Source: Dactylonectria macrodidyma
Lineage: Eukaryota > Ascomycota > Sordariomycetes > Hypocreales > Nectriaceae
Assembly: GCA_020744425.1 (NCBI GenBank)
Contig: JAGMUV010000019.1
Location: 558,001 to 622,000 of the forward strand
Length of the DNA: 64,000 bases
Reading direction: 5' to 3'
Shown here: positions 22,563 to 35,500 of the stretch, piece by piece
Position numbering within the stretch: position 1 is the stretch's first letter
How the letters are laid out: the number at the start of each line of letters is the position of its first letter
Notes under the pieces: generated by a model
The model's input: only the letters and a program-made list of their open reading frames with translations
Database searches by the model: none
Told to the model about the DNA's origin: nothing
Made by a program: the position numbers and the translations under genes

Positions 22563-23680
22563 GATGATACCGAGATGGTTTAAGATGACCATATCATTAG
22601 ATATTGAATGTTTAATATTAGGCCACAGGACGTCAATGGATAGGCCAAAGCTGGAACGATTTCCTTTACCATGTAGAACCTCTATGGATAACCGTCATCA
22701 AATAGGTCCTCTACCATGGACAGCCTCTATCAGGTAGATCCACCACCGCGGATAACATCTATCCAGGTAGATAACTTGCCGACAGACGATTTCATTATGT
22801 TCAATCAATATGACGATCCACAACGTCGCATTCCACGGGAGTACCACACATCCAGCCGTCCATCCAGCCTTGCAAGCACACAGCGTCGCATCAGCATCAT
22901 CCCGCCACTAACACGCCATGCCTCCATCGCCCGGAACGGTTACAGCGGCACCCGGAGCCATTGGCCCAGCCAAAGACGCCCATCCGTATTCTAGCTTCAA
23001 TGCAAGCATCAAGCAAGCAATTCCAATATCTGGGGGATGATGCGCACGCGAGGGGGGATCCATAGCTGTACGTAATAGCGAACCCACGGTGGGCGGTGGG
23101 GGATGCACGCTGACCTGACCTTTCCCCAGCTTCGAAAAATGACGCGGCGCATTAATAAACTGTGGCTTTTATGATCTTCGTCGCTTTCCTATTCTGTTCT
23201 CGGCTCCTTTTATTTGGCTTTCCATACATGCCCCCCGGGCGTCACAGGCCTCCGAATTCTTCCACGATCTGGCCGATGAAGCATAGCATCCTGGAGGGGC
23301 GTTGTTGAGGCTTGGGTTTTGCAGGGGTGAGAAGAAGAAGCACCTACCTAATCGGGGCTGGAGGGGGGAGCTAGTAGGTTTAGCTGCTACGCGCCGCCTG
23401 TCATGGCTGTAGCGCATGGCCTGCCGGGGCTTCTGGAACATCTGGTAACCCACTGTGTGGCTTCTATAACTCACCTTGGGCCCATTCAACTTGGCTCGTG
23501 GATGCCACACCGTCAGCGTGAATGGAACACGATCCAGGGGTAATCAATCAGAGGGGTTTATTAAGCAAGTTTTGGGGGGCGTGAAAGAGAAAAGGCCCGT
23601 CAACACATGCTCTCCGTTGGTTGGAGAACAGACCCTGGCTCTTACATCCCTGGTTCTGCTCCATCGTTGCCGCCTGCTGT

Positions 23681-23698
23681 AAAAAAAAAAAAAAAAAA
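23681..23698. repeat. A18 homopolymer
   Basis: A run of 18 A. With no gene adjacent it could be a retroposed tail or simple slippage; no other retroposition sign is visible. Confidence 0.8.
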
Positions 23699-24660
23699 CG
23701 GGGGACCGCGATGCTACAATCCCCAGAGAAGGCCCGGTTTTGGAAACAATGCGCAGTGCTGACTCGGATGGAGACGTCCAGGTAAGGTAGGTAGGTAGAG
23801 TAGCGAGGCTGGACCCAATATGGGGAATGAGAGCACTCTGGACAAACAGCGTGAGGTAATTAGCATGTGTGCACCAGCCACTCTCGCATCGTCCAGTCTG
23901 GTGCAAACCATCACCATCAGCTATTACATACTGTCTCCGTTCCCCATTGATCAAACACGCCCTACCATACCCGTGCTTCCCGGCCTTCCTTTCTTCCTGT
24001 TCGTCTGGCCGCTGTTGTCTTGTTTCCTCCTTGTCATTCATTCTGTCGCATCTTCCACCGCCAATACTTCCATATCAGCCCTCTCACCCCCATTCCCACG
24101 CCATTACAGACCTACTCACCACATCCCGACGGAACCGACTGCCGCGCAAGAACCTCCCAGAGCTCAGATCCTCCCGCTCGGCACTTCGATCTCCTCGTCG
24201 CATTTCCCTCCTCTCGATCCTGAGTCCGCTCTTGTTGTGTCGCTTCGATTTCCTAGGGTCCGCGATCTGGATGTCTTGTTAGATGCTGTCTCTGTCACTG
24301 CCGAGCCGAGTGCCTCAGGAAAAAAACGCCACCCGCCCTGGGGCTTTCCTCTTTTCGCAACGGCTGCCGCGCCAGCTTCGGGACTTCTAGAAGCGTTTTC
24401 GAAGCATCGATCGGCACCAACATCTCCATCGGGCTTTTTTCTGCAAAGCCTCATCGCATGAAGAACAATCGACGTATTAGTGCACAACGACCTCGAATCC
24501 CCCCGTCTGGGGAGCCATTGCTTTTTAGATCCCTCTTTGCTTTTTGTTCTTCTCATTCTTCCCTCCGTCTCACTTCTGAAACCTCCCCGGGAACCACAAT
24601 CCCGCTCTGACCCCACACACGTGACCCGGTCCTTACCCCGAGGAAATCCAAGTCGCAACC

Positions 24661-26736
24661 ATGAAGACGGGCGACATTGTTATGACGCGCGACATCGAGG
24701 TGGTCGAGATGAAGGACCTCAGCACCGGACCCGGCCAGGGAACTTCGTGGAACATCTCGGCCAAGAAGACGCCCTCCCGCAAGCCCGCCGACTGGATGGA
24801 TGGCTTCCGCCGCGCCGAGCGCCGCCCCCTCAAGAGCCGTGACGGGGGATACCAGCCCGCTTCGCCTCCGACTGTCCCGGGAGACCGACATTATGACTTG
24901 CGCGCTGCTAATGCGAAGACGGCCAACACAGCTCTTGCGAGGGAGCTCAAGGGACGTCATCTGCAGATGATTGCGTTTGGTGGTGCCATTGGTATGTCAG
25001 GTTCCATCTCTGGGTTCAACCCATCAGTCATCATCCCAGCCGTTTGCTTCTATGATAGTACAGGGCTATTGCTAACTATTACATCACTAGGAACCGGTCT
25101 CTTCGTCGCCTCCGGAGCTGCGCTCTTCAAGGGCGGCCCGGCTTCTGTCCTCCTTGCCTACATCCTCATCGGCGCCATGCAGTATTGCACCATGCAAGCC
25201 CTCGCTGAGCTCTGTGTACTATTTCCCATCGCCGGTTCCTTCTCTGCCTACTCGACCCGATTTTTAGATCCCTCATGGGGATTCGCCATGGGTTGGAAGT
25301 AGGTCTGCCCGCGCAGCCTCTGTCTTGTACGGGGACTAACCATGTCTTAGCTATTGCCTGCAGTGGCTTTTTACTCTGCCTCTCGAAATCCTTGCTGGCG
25401 CAATGACTATTTCGTACTGGAACGAGTCACTGCCAAAGGCCATCTTTGTCGCCATATTCCTCATCACCATCGTTGTCATCAACTTGTTTGGCATCAAAGC
25501 GTATGGTGAGGCCGAATTTGTCTTTTCCATCATCAAGGTCACTGCCATCATCGGCTTCATGTGAGTCAACCTTTCCGAGTGTCAAGCTTGAGATTTGCGT
25601 CAGCCATTTTTCGCACGAGCTTATTGCTATTTATTGCATCCATCAATCACCTTGCTGACCAACATAGCTTGCTCGCTATTGTCATCAACATTGGCGGCCA
25701 GCCCGATAGTGGCTACATCGGCGGCATGTACTGGCGCAACCCTGGCGCCTTTAACAACGGCTTCAAGGGCTTCTGTACTGTCCTAATCACCACAGCCTTT
25801 TCCTTCAACGGCACCGAACTCATCGGTCTCGCTGCCGCCGAAACGGCCAACCCCCGCAAGTCTCTGCCCACGGCCATCAAGCAAGTTTTCTGGCGCATTA
25901 GCATTTTCTACATTCTTGCCCTGCTCCTTGTCGGTCTTCTCGTGCCGTCTAATGAGCCTCGCCTCATAGATGGCAAGAATGACGCCGACGCCTCGGCTAG
26001 TCCGTTTGTCATTGCTATTGAGAGTGCTGGTGCCACAATCCTCCCTAGCATTATGAATGCGGTTATCCTCATCGCTGTCATTAGTGTCGGTAACTCTGCC
26101 GTCTTCGGATCCTCCCGAACGCTGGCGGCGTTGGCCGAGCAGTCGCATGCGCCTCACATCTTTGCCTACATCGACAAGCAAGGCCGTCCCCTTATGGCCA
26201 TCATCTTTGCATCCTGTCTCGGTCTTTTGGCCTTTCTTGCCGACTTGCCCTCGCACGACGCCATCTTCGATTGGCTCCTTTCTATCAGCAGTTTGTCAAC
26301 GCTATTCACGTGGGGCAGCATCTGCGTATGCCACATCCGCTTCCGCCAAGCGTGGGGCTTCACGTCCCGCTCCTTGGAGCAGCTGCCGTTCCGTTCCAAC
26401 GTGGGTATCTGGGGCTCCTATTTCGGAGTCATCGGCTACGCCTTGGTACTCATCTCGCAGATCTGGGTTGCTGTGTCACCCATAGCGACGCCTGACGAAG
26501 ACACTAGCACGGCTGGTATTGTACAGACATTTTTCCTCAAAGTCATGGCTATTCCCATTATCTTGATATTCTACCTGTGCCACAAAATATGGTACCGGAC
26601 GCGCATCGTTCGTGTCGATGAGATGGATGTCGAAACGGGTCGGCGATACTTCCGAGTACATATCTCATCCGAAGAGGAACGTGAAGAAAGGATGAAGTGG
26701 CCCATGTGGAAACGGATATATCGGCTACTTTGCTGA
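24661..26736 (+). CDS. Amino-acid permease (yeast amino acid transporter type)
   Basis: Four exons, 24661-24991, 25091-25298, 25351-25560 and 25668-26736, give 605 residues. A hydrophilic cytosolic N-terminus of about 95 residues precedes LKGRHLQMIAFGGAIGTGLF, the family signature of the first helix, which is restored across intron 1. About twelve hydrophobic segments follow, including SFNGTELIGLAAAETANPRKSLP and GNSAVFGSSRTLAALAEQ, both typical of fungal amino-acid permeases of the APC superfamily. The C-terminus ends in a charged segment and WPMWKRIYRLLC, where a terminal Cys is the position that is often palmitoylated in this family. It would import amino acids with protons at the plasma membrane. 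Substrate range cannot be read from the sequence. Confidence 0.92.
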
Positions 26737-27178
26737 GTAGCCTGTACTGTGTTTTTTTTTTTTTTTTTTTGGAATGAATTGGTAGATATACAAGGTTTAG
26801 ATTTGGTCTTTTGGCAGAGCAAGCGGCGTTATGAGGAATTCGTCCAGGAAAATACCATTGTGGCGACGGATATACTATGAGAATGCATATCCCGAGAACT
26901 ATTGATCAGTGTACATATTATAAATCTAATAAGTTATTTAACAGTCGAACCTGCATATTGATCAGATAAATGGCGGGGGGGATTGTCTTTGTCATTACAG
27001 AGTCCTTTAGGTGAAGCTTCGGGAAGCCCCACAGTAATATTTTCGGCATGCAGTGGCATGAGCTCCGCCTGACGTAAATTCAGGGCGGCAGCTTTGCAAC
27101 TTCAAACTTCCCACCTCCACTGCAACTCAACCATTCTCCTCCCGTATCGCGTCAGTCCGATCCTCAGCTACCGCCATC
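26737..27178. other. Short intergenic region with T19 tract
   Basis: A T19 run at 26752-26770 directly follows the permease stop codon. The rest is the promoter and leader of the Cwf19 gene. No coding exon is seen. Confidence 0.5.
26752..26770. repeat. T19 homopolymer after the permease stop codon
   Basis: A run of 19 T begins 16 bp downstream of the permease stop codon, in its 3' untranslated region. Confidence 0.8.
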
Positions 27179-29260
27179 ATGGATCCCAGCGCTATGGAAG
27201 GCCTGGACGACTTTGAAAAGACACTTGCGGCCGACAAGGCGCAGCGCGAGAAGGAGGAACGCGATCGCGAGGAACGACGTCAGCGCAAACACAGACACCA
27301 CCATCGCCACGAGGAACGACGCGGCGACCGGGACAGGGATAGGGATGGGGACAGGGACAGGGACAGACATAGGCACCGAAGGCATCGAGATGACGATGAG
27401 GATGGACACAGGCACAAGCGCTCACGACACTCTCGCGACGACAAGGATGAGGAGCGAAGGTCACGACACCGGCATGGCGAGGGACATCACAAGACGTCGG
27501 ACACTAAAGAGGAGCAAAAGTCGCCAAGTGATGACGCAGCAGAAACTTCGAAACCCCTTACCAGAGATTCTTGGATGACGGCACCCTCGTCCATCGAAGT
27601 TGACTTTGTCCACCGTCCCGACAAAGCCCCCAAGCCGCCATCACCAAAACCAGAACCGAAGCGAGTCCTCCACCACCGCGAGCTTAACCGGAACATCGAC
27701 GAAATTGCCAATCAGGAAGCACCTGACATCGACCCCGCCGCCGAACGCACCTTTGACTATACATTCGGCGACGCAGGTTCGGGCTGGCGCATGACCAAGC
27801 TTCGCGCCGTAATCAGCCAATCAGAGGAAAAAGGTTGTCCTGTCGAGGAGGTAGCCATCGAACGCTTCGGCAGCTTACAAGAGTTCGACGACGCGCGCGA
27901 GGAGCAGCAGGAGCTGGAGCGGAGGAAACTATATGGAAAAGGGTTCAAGGGCGAGGAGAAGCCTACTGGAGAGCTGTACCGAGAGCGCTTGGAGAAGCAG
28001 CGCTTGGAAAAACCGCCACCGGCGCCAGTGCCAGCCCAGGGCATTATTGTACAAGAAGACGTCCCTGCCGGACCGACAATGGACCAAACGGCCCTCAATC
28101 GGCTTCGCGCCGGTATGATGAAGGCCAAACTCCGCCGTGCGCCAAACGCAGCCCAGCTCGAGGAAGAGTACAACCGCGCCGCTGCTGACTTTGCCCGGCT
28201 CGGCCCTCCTGCAGGCCCTGAGGCCGTCGTACTCGGCGTCATGGACAACCGACAGCTAGCCGGAACCCGAGCCGAGGCCAAGGCCGTCGACAACAAGCGC
28301 GGACGCGAGCGCGGGACGGTCGAGGAAAACAACGACATGACCATCGACGACATGGTCCGCGAGGAGCGGCGCACCAAGATGCAGGCGGGCGGCGAGGGCC
28401 TGCGGCTCGCGGAGCGCATCGCCAAGGATGGCAAGTTCGACAACGACCTCGAGTATATGGACGAGAACGCCGAGAAGCTGGCCAAGCGTGTCCACAAGAG
28501 TGAGGTCAACCTCAAGAACATGGCCGTCAGCGAGTTCCAGAAGATGAACCGCATTCTCGAGTCGTGTCCGCTGTGCCACCATGATGATACGGGCCAGCCC
28601 CCTGTAGCACCAGTCATCTCGCTCGGCACCCGCGTCTTTCTCACTCTGGCCACCGAGCCCGAGGTCAGTCCCGGAGGAGCCGTCCTCGTGCCCATCACGC
28701 ATCGCCGCAACCTCCTCGAGTGCGACGACGACGAGTGGGAGGAGCTGCGCAACTTCATGAAGAGCCTCACGCGCATGTACCACGACCAAGGCCGCGAGGT
28801 AGTCTTTTACGAGAACGCCGCGTCGCCGCACCGCCACCCGCACGCCGCCATGGTCGCCGTGCCGATCCCCTACGCCGAGGGCGCCACGGCTCCGGCCTAC
28901 TTCCGCGAAGCCTTCCTCGCCGCCGACGAAGAGTGGTCCCAGCACCCCAAGGTCATCGACACGGCTGCTCGCGCCCGCGACGGTATGGGCCGCGCCGCCT
29001 TCCGCCGCAGCATCGCCAAGGAGGCACCTTACTTTCATGCTTGGTTTGGGCTCGACGGCGGGTTGGGACACGTCGTAGAGGACCCGACTCGCTGGCCAAG
29101 GGGGGATTTGTTTGCCCGCGAGGTCATCGGCGGTATTGTCGATGCTGAACCGCACATCGTCAAGAAGCAGGGGCGCTGGAGCCGTGGCGATGCGCGTGTC
29201 GATGGGTTTAAAAAGGGGTGGAGGAAGTTTGACTGGACGAGGATGTTGGCCGAGGGGTGA
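27179..29260 (+). CDS. CWF19: Cwf19-like pre-mRNA splicing factor
   Basis: Single exon, 693 residues. The first 120 residues are low complexity, dominated by Arg, Asp, His and Glu (RD and RH repeats). A middle helical region follows (KLRAVISQSEEKG..., LYGKGFKGEEKPTGELY). The C-terminal half carries the two CwfJ C-terminal domains: NRILESCPLCHHDD with a Cys pair, LPVPITHRRNLLECDDDEW-like sequence (here VLVPITHRRNLLECDDDEW), the HIT-like His cluster ASPHRHPHAAM, and the second domain ending FKKGWRKFDWTRML. Cwf19 proteins act in late spliceosome steps and intron lariat turnover, and relate to the debranching-associated Drn1. Nuclear location is inferred. Confidence 0.93.
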   Translation: MDPSAMEGLDDFEKTLAADKAQREKEERDREERRQRKHRHHHRHEERRGDRDRDRDGDRDRDRHRHRRHRDDDEDGHRHKRSRHSRDDKDEERRSRHRHGEGHHKTSDTKEEQKSPSDDAAETSKPLTRDSWMTAPSSIEVDFVHRPDKAPKPPSPKPEPKRVLHHRELNRNIDEIANQEAPDIDPAAERTFDYTFGDAGSGWRMTKLRAVISQSEEKGCPVEEVAIERFGSLQEFDDAREEQQELERRKLYGKGFKGEEKPTGELYRERLEKQRLEKPPPAPVPAQGIIVQEDVPAGPTMDQTALNRLRAGMMKAKLRRAPNAAQLEEEYNRAAADFARLGPPAGPEAVVLGVMDNRQLAGTRAEAKAVDNKRGRERGTVEENNDMTIDDMVREERRTKMQAGGEGLRLAERIAKDGKFDNDLEYMDENAEKLAKRVHKSEVNLKNMAVSEFQKMNRILESCPLCHHDDTGQPPVAPVISLGTRVFLTLATEPEVSPGGAVLVPITHRRNLLECDDDEWEELRNFMKSLTRMYHDQGREVVFYENAASPHRHPHAAMVAVPIPYAEGATAPAYFREAFLAADEEWSQHPKVIDTAARARDGMGRAAFRRSIAKEAPYFHAWFGLDGGLGHVVEDPTRWPRGDLFAREVIGGIVDAEPHIVKKQGRWSRGDARVDGFKKGWRKFDWTRMLAEG

Positions 29261-29865
29261 GGCTAGACGAGAGGTGTCGACAGGGTTTGACATGAGATGG
29301 AAGCTTGTGGATGTTTCCGGTGTTGATATAAGTCAGGATTCGACCTGCCACTAGGAAGTAGGATAATTATCTAAGACTCTAATAAAGCCTAGGACATGGA
29401 GTCTAGAAAATAAACGTAACATACATCTGGTTGATACCACCCACTCACCTAGTGCACCCAAGCTCCATAAACCAAGCATTCACATACAGCTCTCCAATAT
29501 AATCCCAGCCTCTATCCGGCTCCAAAATGTAATTAAGACATTACTCTACTATGGACTTCCCGTCCCGTCCCCCCAGATTATTCGTACATAGATAAGGTAG
29601 GTAGTAGAATTAGATTAGGGCCGTCATTCATCCCTCACAGTTGGCCCTCCTCGACGGTACGCTCGCCCCTGCACCGAAGCCGCGCTTGACTCTGCTCAGA
29701 GACTCGATGATTTGCCTGGTGAGGTTAGATCGTCGCTCGAATATCTGTAGTCGGCAGCGCGTGGGGGCGTTTCGGTTGAAACCCCGTACTCCACCGTCTC
29801 GGCCGCGTGATTAGTAGCATCATCCTCCGATGCTTTTGCGTCGCTCCTTGGATATATCCCTCTGC
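29261..29865. other. Intergenic region between convergent genes
   Basis: 3' flanks of Cwf19 and the minus-strand hydrolase. AT-rich stretches near 29370-29420 and 29520-29620 fit 3' end formation. No coding exon is seen. Confidence 0.5.
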
Positions 29866-32566
29866 TCATCTTGCCAGAGGCCCTCGCCTCCCCCTCTCGC
29901 GTTCCCTTCGCCCATCCGCGCCCGTCACCTTCATCCAGTCCTCCCACTCCTTGCTCATCTCCATGAGGACCGATCCCATGACGCTCGCGCTGGCCATCAG
30001 ACCGTGGCCCTCCCCCTCCAGCACGCGCACCTCACAACGGCGCATCGTCTTGCCGAGCCACTTGACGTTGTCGACGGGGACGCGCGTGTCTCTGCTTCCG
30101 TGGTGGATCACGACCGGTCGAGTAATGTCTACGTAGCGGAATCCGATGGTGTGCCGACGCTCAAGGCACACGAGGAGATCGACGGCTGGGTTGGCTCCCG
30201 TCGTTGCCAGCTCCCAGATGGCGTGAGTCAACCGCAGATCATACGTCATCTGGCGCTCCTTGTCCGCCATGGCATCTTGAGCCGCAGCCAGAATTGATGT
30301 CTCAGCGGTCCTTGTGCCCTGAGGGGGATGCATCCTGTCCATGTTCTCCGTCGCATTGGGCGGCTCCAGTGGCATGTCGCCGTTAACCGGGAGGTTCGCC
30401 GCCTTTCCATGGCCGTCGTGACCAATATTCTCTTTGTCCAAGCTGGGCGTCACATTCCGGTTCCTTTCTCCGTTGGCGTTTGATTTCCGCTTGCCTCGTC
30501 GGGGGTTCTTGGGGAGTGAGCTCGTGATGGAGCTGCTCGTGGCCGTCATGAAGCTGCTGTTGGCGGCCTTTAGGAATGGTGTCGGGAGAGCACGGAGAAT
30601 TCTCTGCGACGTCGGAATCGCGTTGGTCGGGGGGAGCGTCTGTGACGTGCCAAACACATTCATCTGGGACGGTGGAATCCACGGGGCTAGCAGATGGATC
30701 CGGCCACGGATATGTTGAGGCATTCGCAGAGCGGTAGCAAGGGCGTAGATGGCGCCAGCGGAGTGGGCGAGAATGGAAAACTTGGTAATCTTAAGCGCTT
30801 GACAAATGGCATATACGTCGTCTACAAGAGTTAGCACAATTCTCTCCTAGGTAAGTATTTCACTCACCAGGCCAGCTCAGGGGCGTAGCCGTCCCGTCCG
30901 AGTACGGCTCGCTGTCTCCCACGCCTGGTCGATCGGGAGTAATCAAACGCAGCTTCAACGTCAATGCCAGCTCATCATAAAAGGCCGTGATATATCTCGT
31001 CAGGCCCATTCCCACGCAACAAAAGACGGCCGAGCCCTCCGAGTCGCCCACTTCAGAAAAGGAAATGACCCGGCCGGTCTGAGGATGCCTGATCTTTTGG
31101 GATAGGCGTGGCGAGCAGAGATAGGACTCGACGGCATCGTCAACCGAGTCGGCAGACTGGGGGCGCTCGTAGCCGGCCGGGATGGGATTCTGATTCTGGG
31201 CCAGATCTGAGACTGGGCGTTCTTGGCTTCGATCGTCGGGCTTGGGGCTGATACCAGCAGATAGACGCTTTAGCCGCGAGCTGCTGCGCTTGAGTTTCAG
31301 TCCGTCTGTGGGAAGCGGGCTGTGGTGTCCTGATCGACGACGCGAATTACGGTCAGCACTGTGATGTCGGCGACGGCCTTGAGCGACAGCAGGGAATGGC
31401 GCCCCGTCTTCGTCGTCGTCGTCTCCCGGCAAGTCGTCTCCGACATCGAGGAAGCTCCGGCCAGCCATGGACTTGGTCCGGGTCGGCGACGCAGAGTCGT
31501 CAAAGCCGTAGATGGGAGACTTGGTAGATGCCCTCGGCAGGTCCTGGTCAGAATGACGCTTTCTCCTACCATGTTCACGCGATCGGCTATATTCCTCAGC
31601 CTCGGGGATGACATTGTCCAGTCCATCGCTGTCTCGCTTGGACCGTCTTGCGCTGGAGCGCTTCACGCTTTGCGTCGACCTCCTCAAGCTAGAGTCGCGG
31701 TTCGGGATAGGGCGAGGATTGTCCATACTGCTGCTGCGCTCGCCCAGCTTGGGGTAGCTCGGTTCTTCGTGAATAGCCGTCTCGGCGAAGAAGGGATCTC
31801 CTCGGCCGCCAGAGTGGGTGCTGCTGCCAGCAGCCAGGCCACCCGAGGAAGAGTTGGGTAGACCACCGGATATGCGCTTGCGTTCCACCTCTTTCTCGCG
31901 CAGTTGCTCCTTAGAGCTCATATACATGAGGCCCTTTGAGCTTCTCGCCGTCTTCTTGCCCCAACTATCGTGCGAGCGCTGGTGGCTTAGGTCTGGACTC
32001 GGCGCAGAACGGCGTTCGATGGAGAGGTTCCCGATGCTATTAGCGTCGTCATTCCTAGAGACGTTAGATCCCTTGGACGACGGACGCGACGTGCTGTTGC
32101 GGATAAAGGAGCGAAGGCCACCCGAGTTGTCGCAGCTGGGGCTTCGAGGGCTCTTGGGACTCTTTGCGGCGGTCAGGGGGGAGTAGCCGCTCGGTGGCTT
32201 CGATGTACGGATGACAGGAGGAGCAGCGGCAAGGTCGTCGAGAGAGACGGCGTCCTGCCTCAAGTCGTCGGTGTTGAGGTGGTGATAGGCGCCGTAGTCG
32301 ACTCCGAAGCTGCCGGGGCTCGTAGGTACGGACAGGCTGGTCGGAGAGGCCTCGAAGTGGGAGTTTGCGGGCTTGGATATAACGCTCAGGCTGGTGATGA
32401 GGTTGGAGATCACCTCAGGACTCGCGGGGGGCAGGTTGTTGGCGGCGCGTTTCGTCGTCGTCGAGGTCGAGTTCGAGGTTTGCAGCGCGTGAGGATGAGC
32501 TTGAGACCGGCCGTGGTGACGGACGCGGGCCGGGATAGGGGGCCCTTCAGCGGCATCAATCTCCAT
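29866..32566 (-). CDS. Alpha/beta hydrolase with long disordered N-terminal region
   Basis: Two exons, 30868-32566 and 29866-30821, separated by a 46-bp intron, give 884 residues. The first 480 residues are Ser/Arg/Asp-rich and apparently disordered, with many SP and RRxS-type sites. The hydrolase fold starts near GRVISFSEVGDSEGSAVFCCVGMG. It continues with the oxyanion/strand segment LITPDRPGVGDSEPYSD and the nucleophile elbow AHSAGA (a G-x-S-x-G variant with Ala at the first position). It ends with the Asp region HHGSRDTRVPV and the catalytic His in EGEGHGLM. A further disordered insertion (NPRRGKRKSNANGE...) splits the lid region. Such large fungal hydrolases are widespread, but their substrates are unknown. 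The many phosphorylatable sites hint at a regulated or scaffolding role (inference). Confidence 0.85.
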
Positions 32567-35500
32567 GGCTGCGGGTAGACAGAGCGAGTGGTCAGTAGAA
32601 CCAGAGAGGAGAAGGATGAAGCTCTAGAAGTCCAGAGTCCAGGGGTGTCTGTTCTAGCTAGAAACCCGTTGCGCGCCAGCCTAGGTTGGTCCTGGGACGG
32701 ACGGTCGAGCGGGTTGGTGCGCTGCCGCGCGTGTTCGATTCGAAGGGGGTGAAAGCTGAAGGATGTGCGCGCGCGCGCAAGAACAGTGAACGTTGATGTC
32801 TCGCGGCCTTCAGAGAGAGTCGGGTGGGTGGACTCGGGATTCCGAGACAAGTTCAGGGGGTGGTGGGTGTGAACTGAGGCCGTTCGACTTGTCTCGTTCG
32901 CGGCGGCAGGGACAGGGCCGGTCAGCGAACAACCGCAAGCGGGCTGCTGGATTCACTGGTTTGCTTCACTGCTGGCAGGCGGTGGGTTTTCCTTGGGACG
33001 ATGGGATATTGTTGGTGGCTGCCGATCTGCGCTATGTAGTGGTAGGGGAGTGTGACTTTTTCGGTCGTCGACGAACGTTTTGGTCTAAGATGGTAAGAGG
33101 GCGAAGTGGAGTAGATGTAATCAAGCTGCAGACGTCCAGTCCAGGTTACCCCCCCGTGTGCTACTGTACTGGACTGTGCCTGTCCACTTGCACTAACACT
33201 CTGTCCACTGAGTGGTCCTATCCACTGCACTAATCCAATTACTTTTACAGTTGAGTGCAAACTGCAAAGTGGTTCGGTGGTGCAGCCTAAATGCAGGGGG
33301 TACCTTGCAGCATAGGAGACAGGGAAGATGAGAGAAAGACCCAGGATGACAAGACAAGACAACGACAGTCTCACAAAAAGCAAAAGCAGCACAAGTTCTG
33401 AAATACTCGGGGGTAGGAATGAATGGATGGGCTGACGGACCGAATGCACAGGATTGGGCTACTCATTGCACACAGCTGAAAAGAGACCCTACTTGATAAT
33501 CTACCCTCAGCCGCAACCGCACTTGATGAATCAATCTACCGGTCTCACGGCGCCACCACTTGGCTTGTATTCGTAGACCACGCTTAGCTTGCCAGAGCCA
33601 CGAAAAAAAGGGCCGCCTAGAAAATAAAGCCCAAAAACTCTTTGTCCACAGGGGGAAAGGTAACGGACGGGACGGGATTACTCTCGGGAGATGGCGCCCA
33701 GAAGAAGCATCAAGCGGAGGGGCGTTAATTAACCCACCACCAGGTACCTATAATCCTAGGGAGGCACGCGGCAGTACATGCAGCTTTGGTGACTGGTCCC
33801 CTACTTGATCCAATGTTACCGTAGCAGTTTAGCCCCGAAATCAAGTCCCTCTCTCTCTCTCCCCCCCTTCCCGTTCCGTCCCCCGGAGTCCCGATTGTCG
33901 GGAATCCGATGCTCCGCGGCATCGAGTCGACGTTTACCGAGAGATGACAAGCGAAAGAGGATTTCCATTTCCCAATTCGCATGGGAATAGCAAAACGGAC
34001 AGGGGAACGGGGGATTAAGAAACGATGCAAAAATGGCATGCATGTCCGACGCAACCGCTCATGCGACCCTGCCTGCATACAGCAGCATGTAGGTACAATC
34101 TCCATCATCCTTCATGCACCGTCCAGGATTCGCGCTGCAGGACCAAAGTTCTGGCGCGTTCGTAAGATGCTTGTTTCGTCATGGGCACGCCCAGACATTG
34201 TCGGCATCATCGCCCGTCACCCAGTACTACCCACTCAATACAACGACAAGTGAATGCGCAATCCAGCTGATGAAAGACAGAGACAGAGAAAGTTCCGGGC
34301 ATTGTTGCAAAAACGACCCCAGTCTCCATTCCTGGTCCAAGCTTCATGCAACCCACGGGAATCAATCATTGCGCACGCTCGTCCGAATGCAGGGAACAGG
34401 GGCTGTCACTCAAGCAACGGCCATCCCCCCCTAGCTCTTCAGCCAATAGGCGACATGACCAAAAGGTGGACGGGGTTCTCTGAATGCATATTGGAGTAAT
34501 CCAGGGGATTAGCGGGACTATTAGAGCACAGCCCAGTTGCCAAACTCACACAATTAGGGGCTGCTGACTGCTCTAGAACCGGCTTTTCCCCCACCACTGG
34601 AGTTGCAACGGTTCGGCCCCCTTCTCTCCCGGGAACAGGCCCCAACCCGAATCCCGCTGCAAGCTCCAATTCTGTCTTCTGGGCATCAATAGGGAACGAA
34701 CAAAGGAAAACACACGACCACAAAAGCAGCGCCTCATTGCGGTCTCTCGTTCCAACACAGTCCAGCCTCCATAGCTCCGTGGCCATCAGGGATCGCACTG
34801 CCAAAAGCATGCCCCGGAGCCGCTTCTTTCTCACTGCTGCAGGTTCCAGGCAGGGGTTTAATTGTCCTCTCAGATGATTTTCTCAACGGAAGACGGGGAC
34901 GGGCGGAGCGGTGGAGAGGGAGACGCACCCACTGATCTCCCGCCGGCTCTGCTGGGTTCCAGGTCCCTTGATTCCCTGGGTACGTACGCAGTGCAGTTGT
35001 GCACAGATGAATTCACCTAGGCTGGTTTGTTAGTGGATTGCAGTCGTGATGGATTCATCCATTATCCACCAGAACAAACAACCAGTGGAGTTCCCAGGGG
35101 ACAAGGGGCGAAAACCCCCCCTGTTGCAAAAGATGGGCAAACGAAATGGATGTCGTCAGGTTCATTTGATTTGCTGACCGATGGGCACCCATTAAAACAT
35201 TTCATTAATCCCATCCTCCACCATTTGTCTTGGTCCGTGATATAAAGGCCCGTGATTTAATAACGGCCCGTGAGACAAAATATGTCCCCATTGTTCAGTC
35301 CTTTGTTGGTCGTGGTTCAATCTCATCTCGTCTCTTTCCTCCCCGCGCCTACCGGAACCCGCACCGTGTACCGGTCGATCCACGTTCGTAATTCACCCGT
35401 GAGGGCGGTTCTTGAAATCTTGTCCCCTAGCCGAAAGTAAAGGTCTAAGTCGCGTAACTAACGCGCCGAATTGTCTCCTTGCGTGAACATATATCCGTCC

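Larger units (their letters stand above)
22488..24660. other. Intergenic region with simple repeats; long leader of the permease gene
   Basis: It contains a GGATAT-type hexamer repeat (22524-22562) and an A18 run (23681-23698). A plus-strand open frame of 213 codons (23820-24461) has no recognisable content and overlaps a C/T-rich tract, so I read it as promoter and leader of the permease gene. No gene is called. Confidence 0.4.

Noticed and set aside
23820..24461. 213-codon open frame on the plus strand upstream of the permease
   Set aside because: The composition follows a C/T-rich leader, no domain or splice-supported continuation is visible, and it ends 200 bp before a clearly supported gene start.
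31297..31861. Long frames on the plus strand and in the other minus frame inside the hydrolase gene
   Set aside because: They are shadows of the 1.7-kb GC-rich coding exon and have no independent content.
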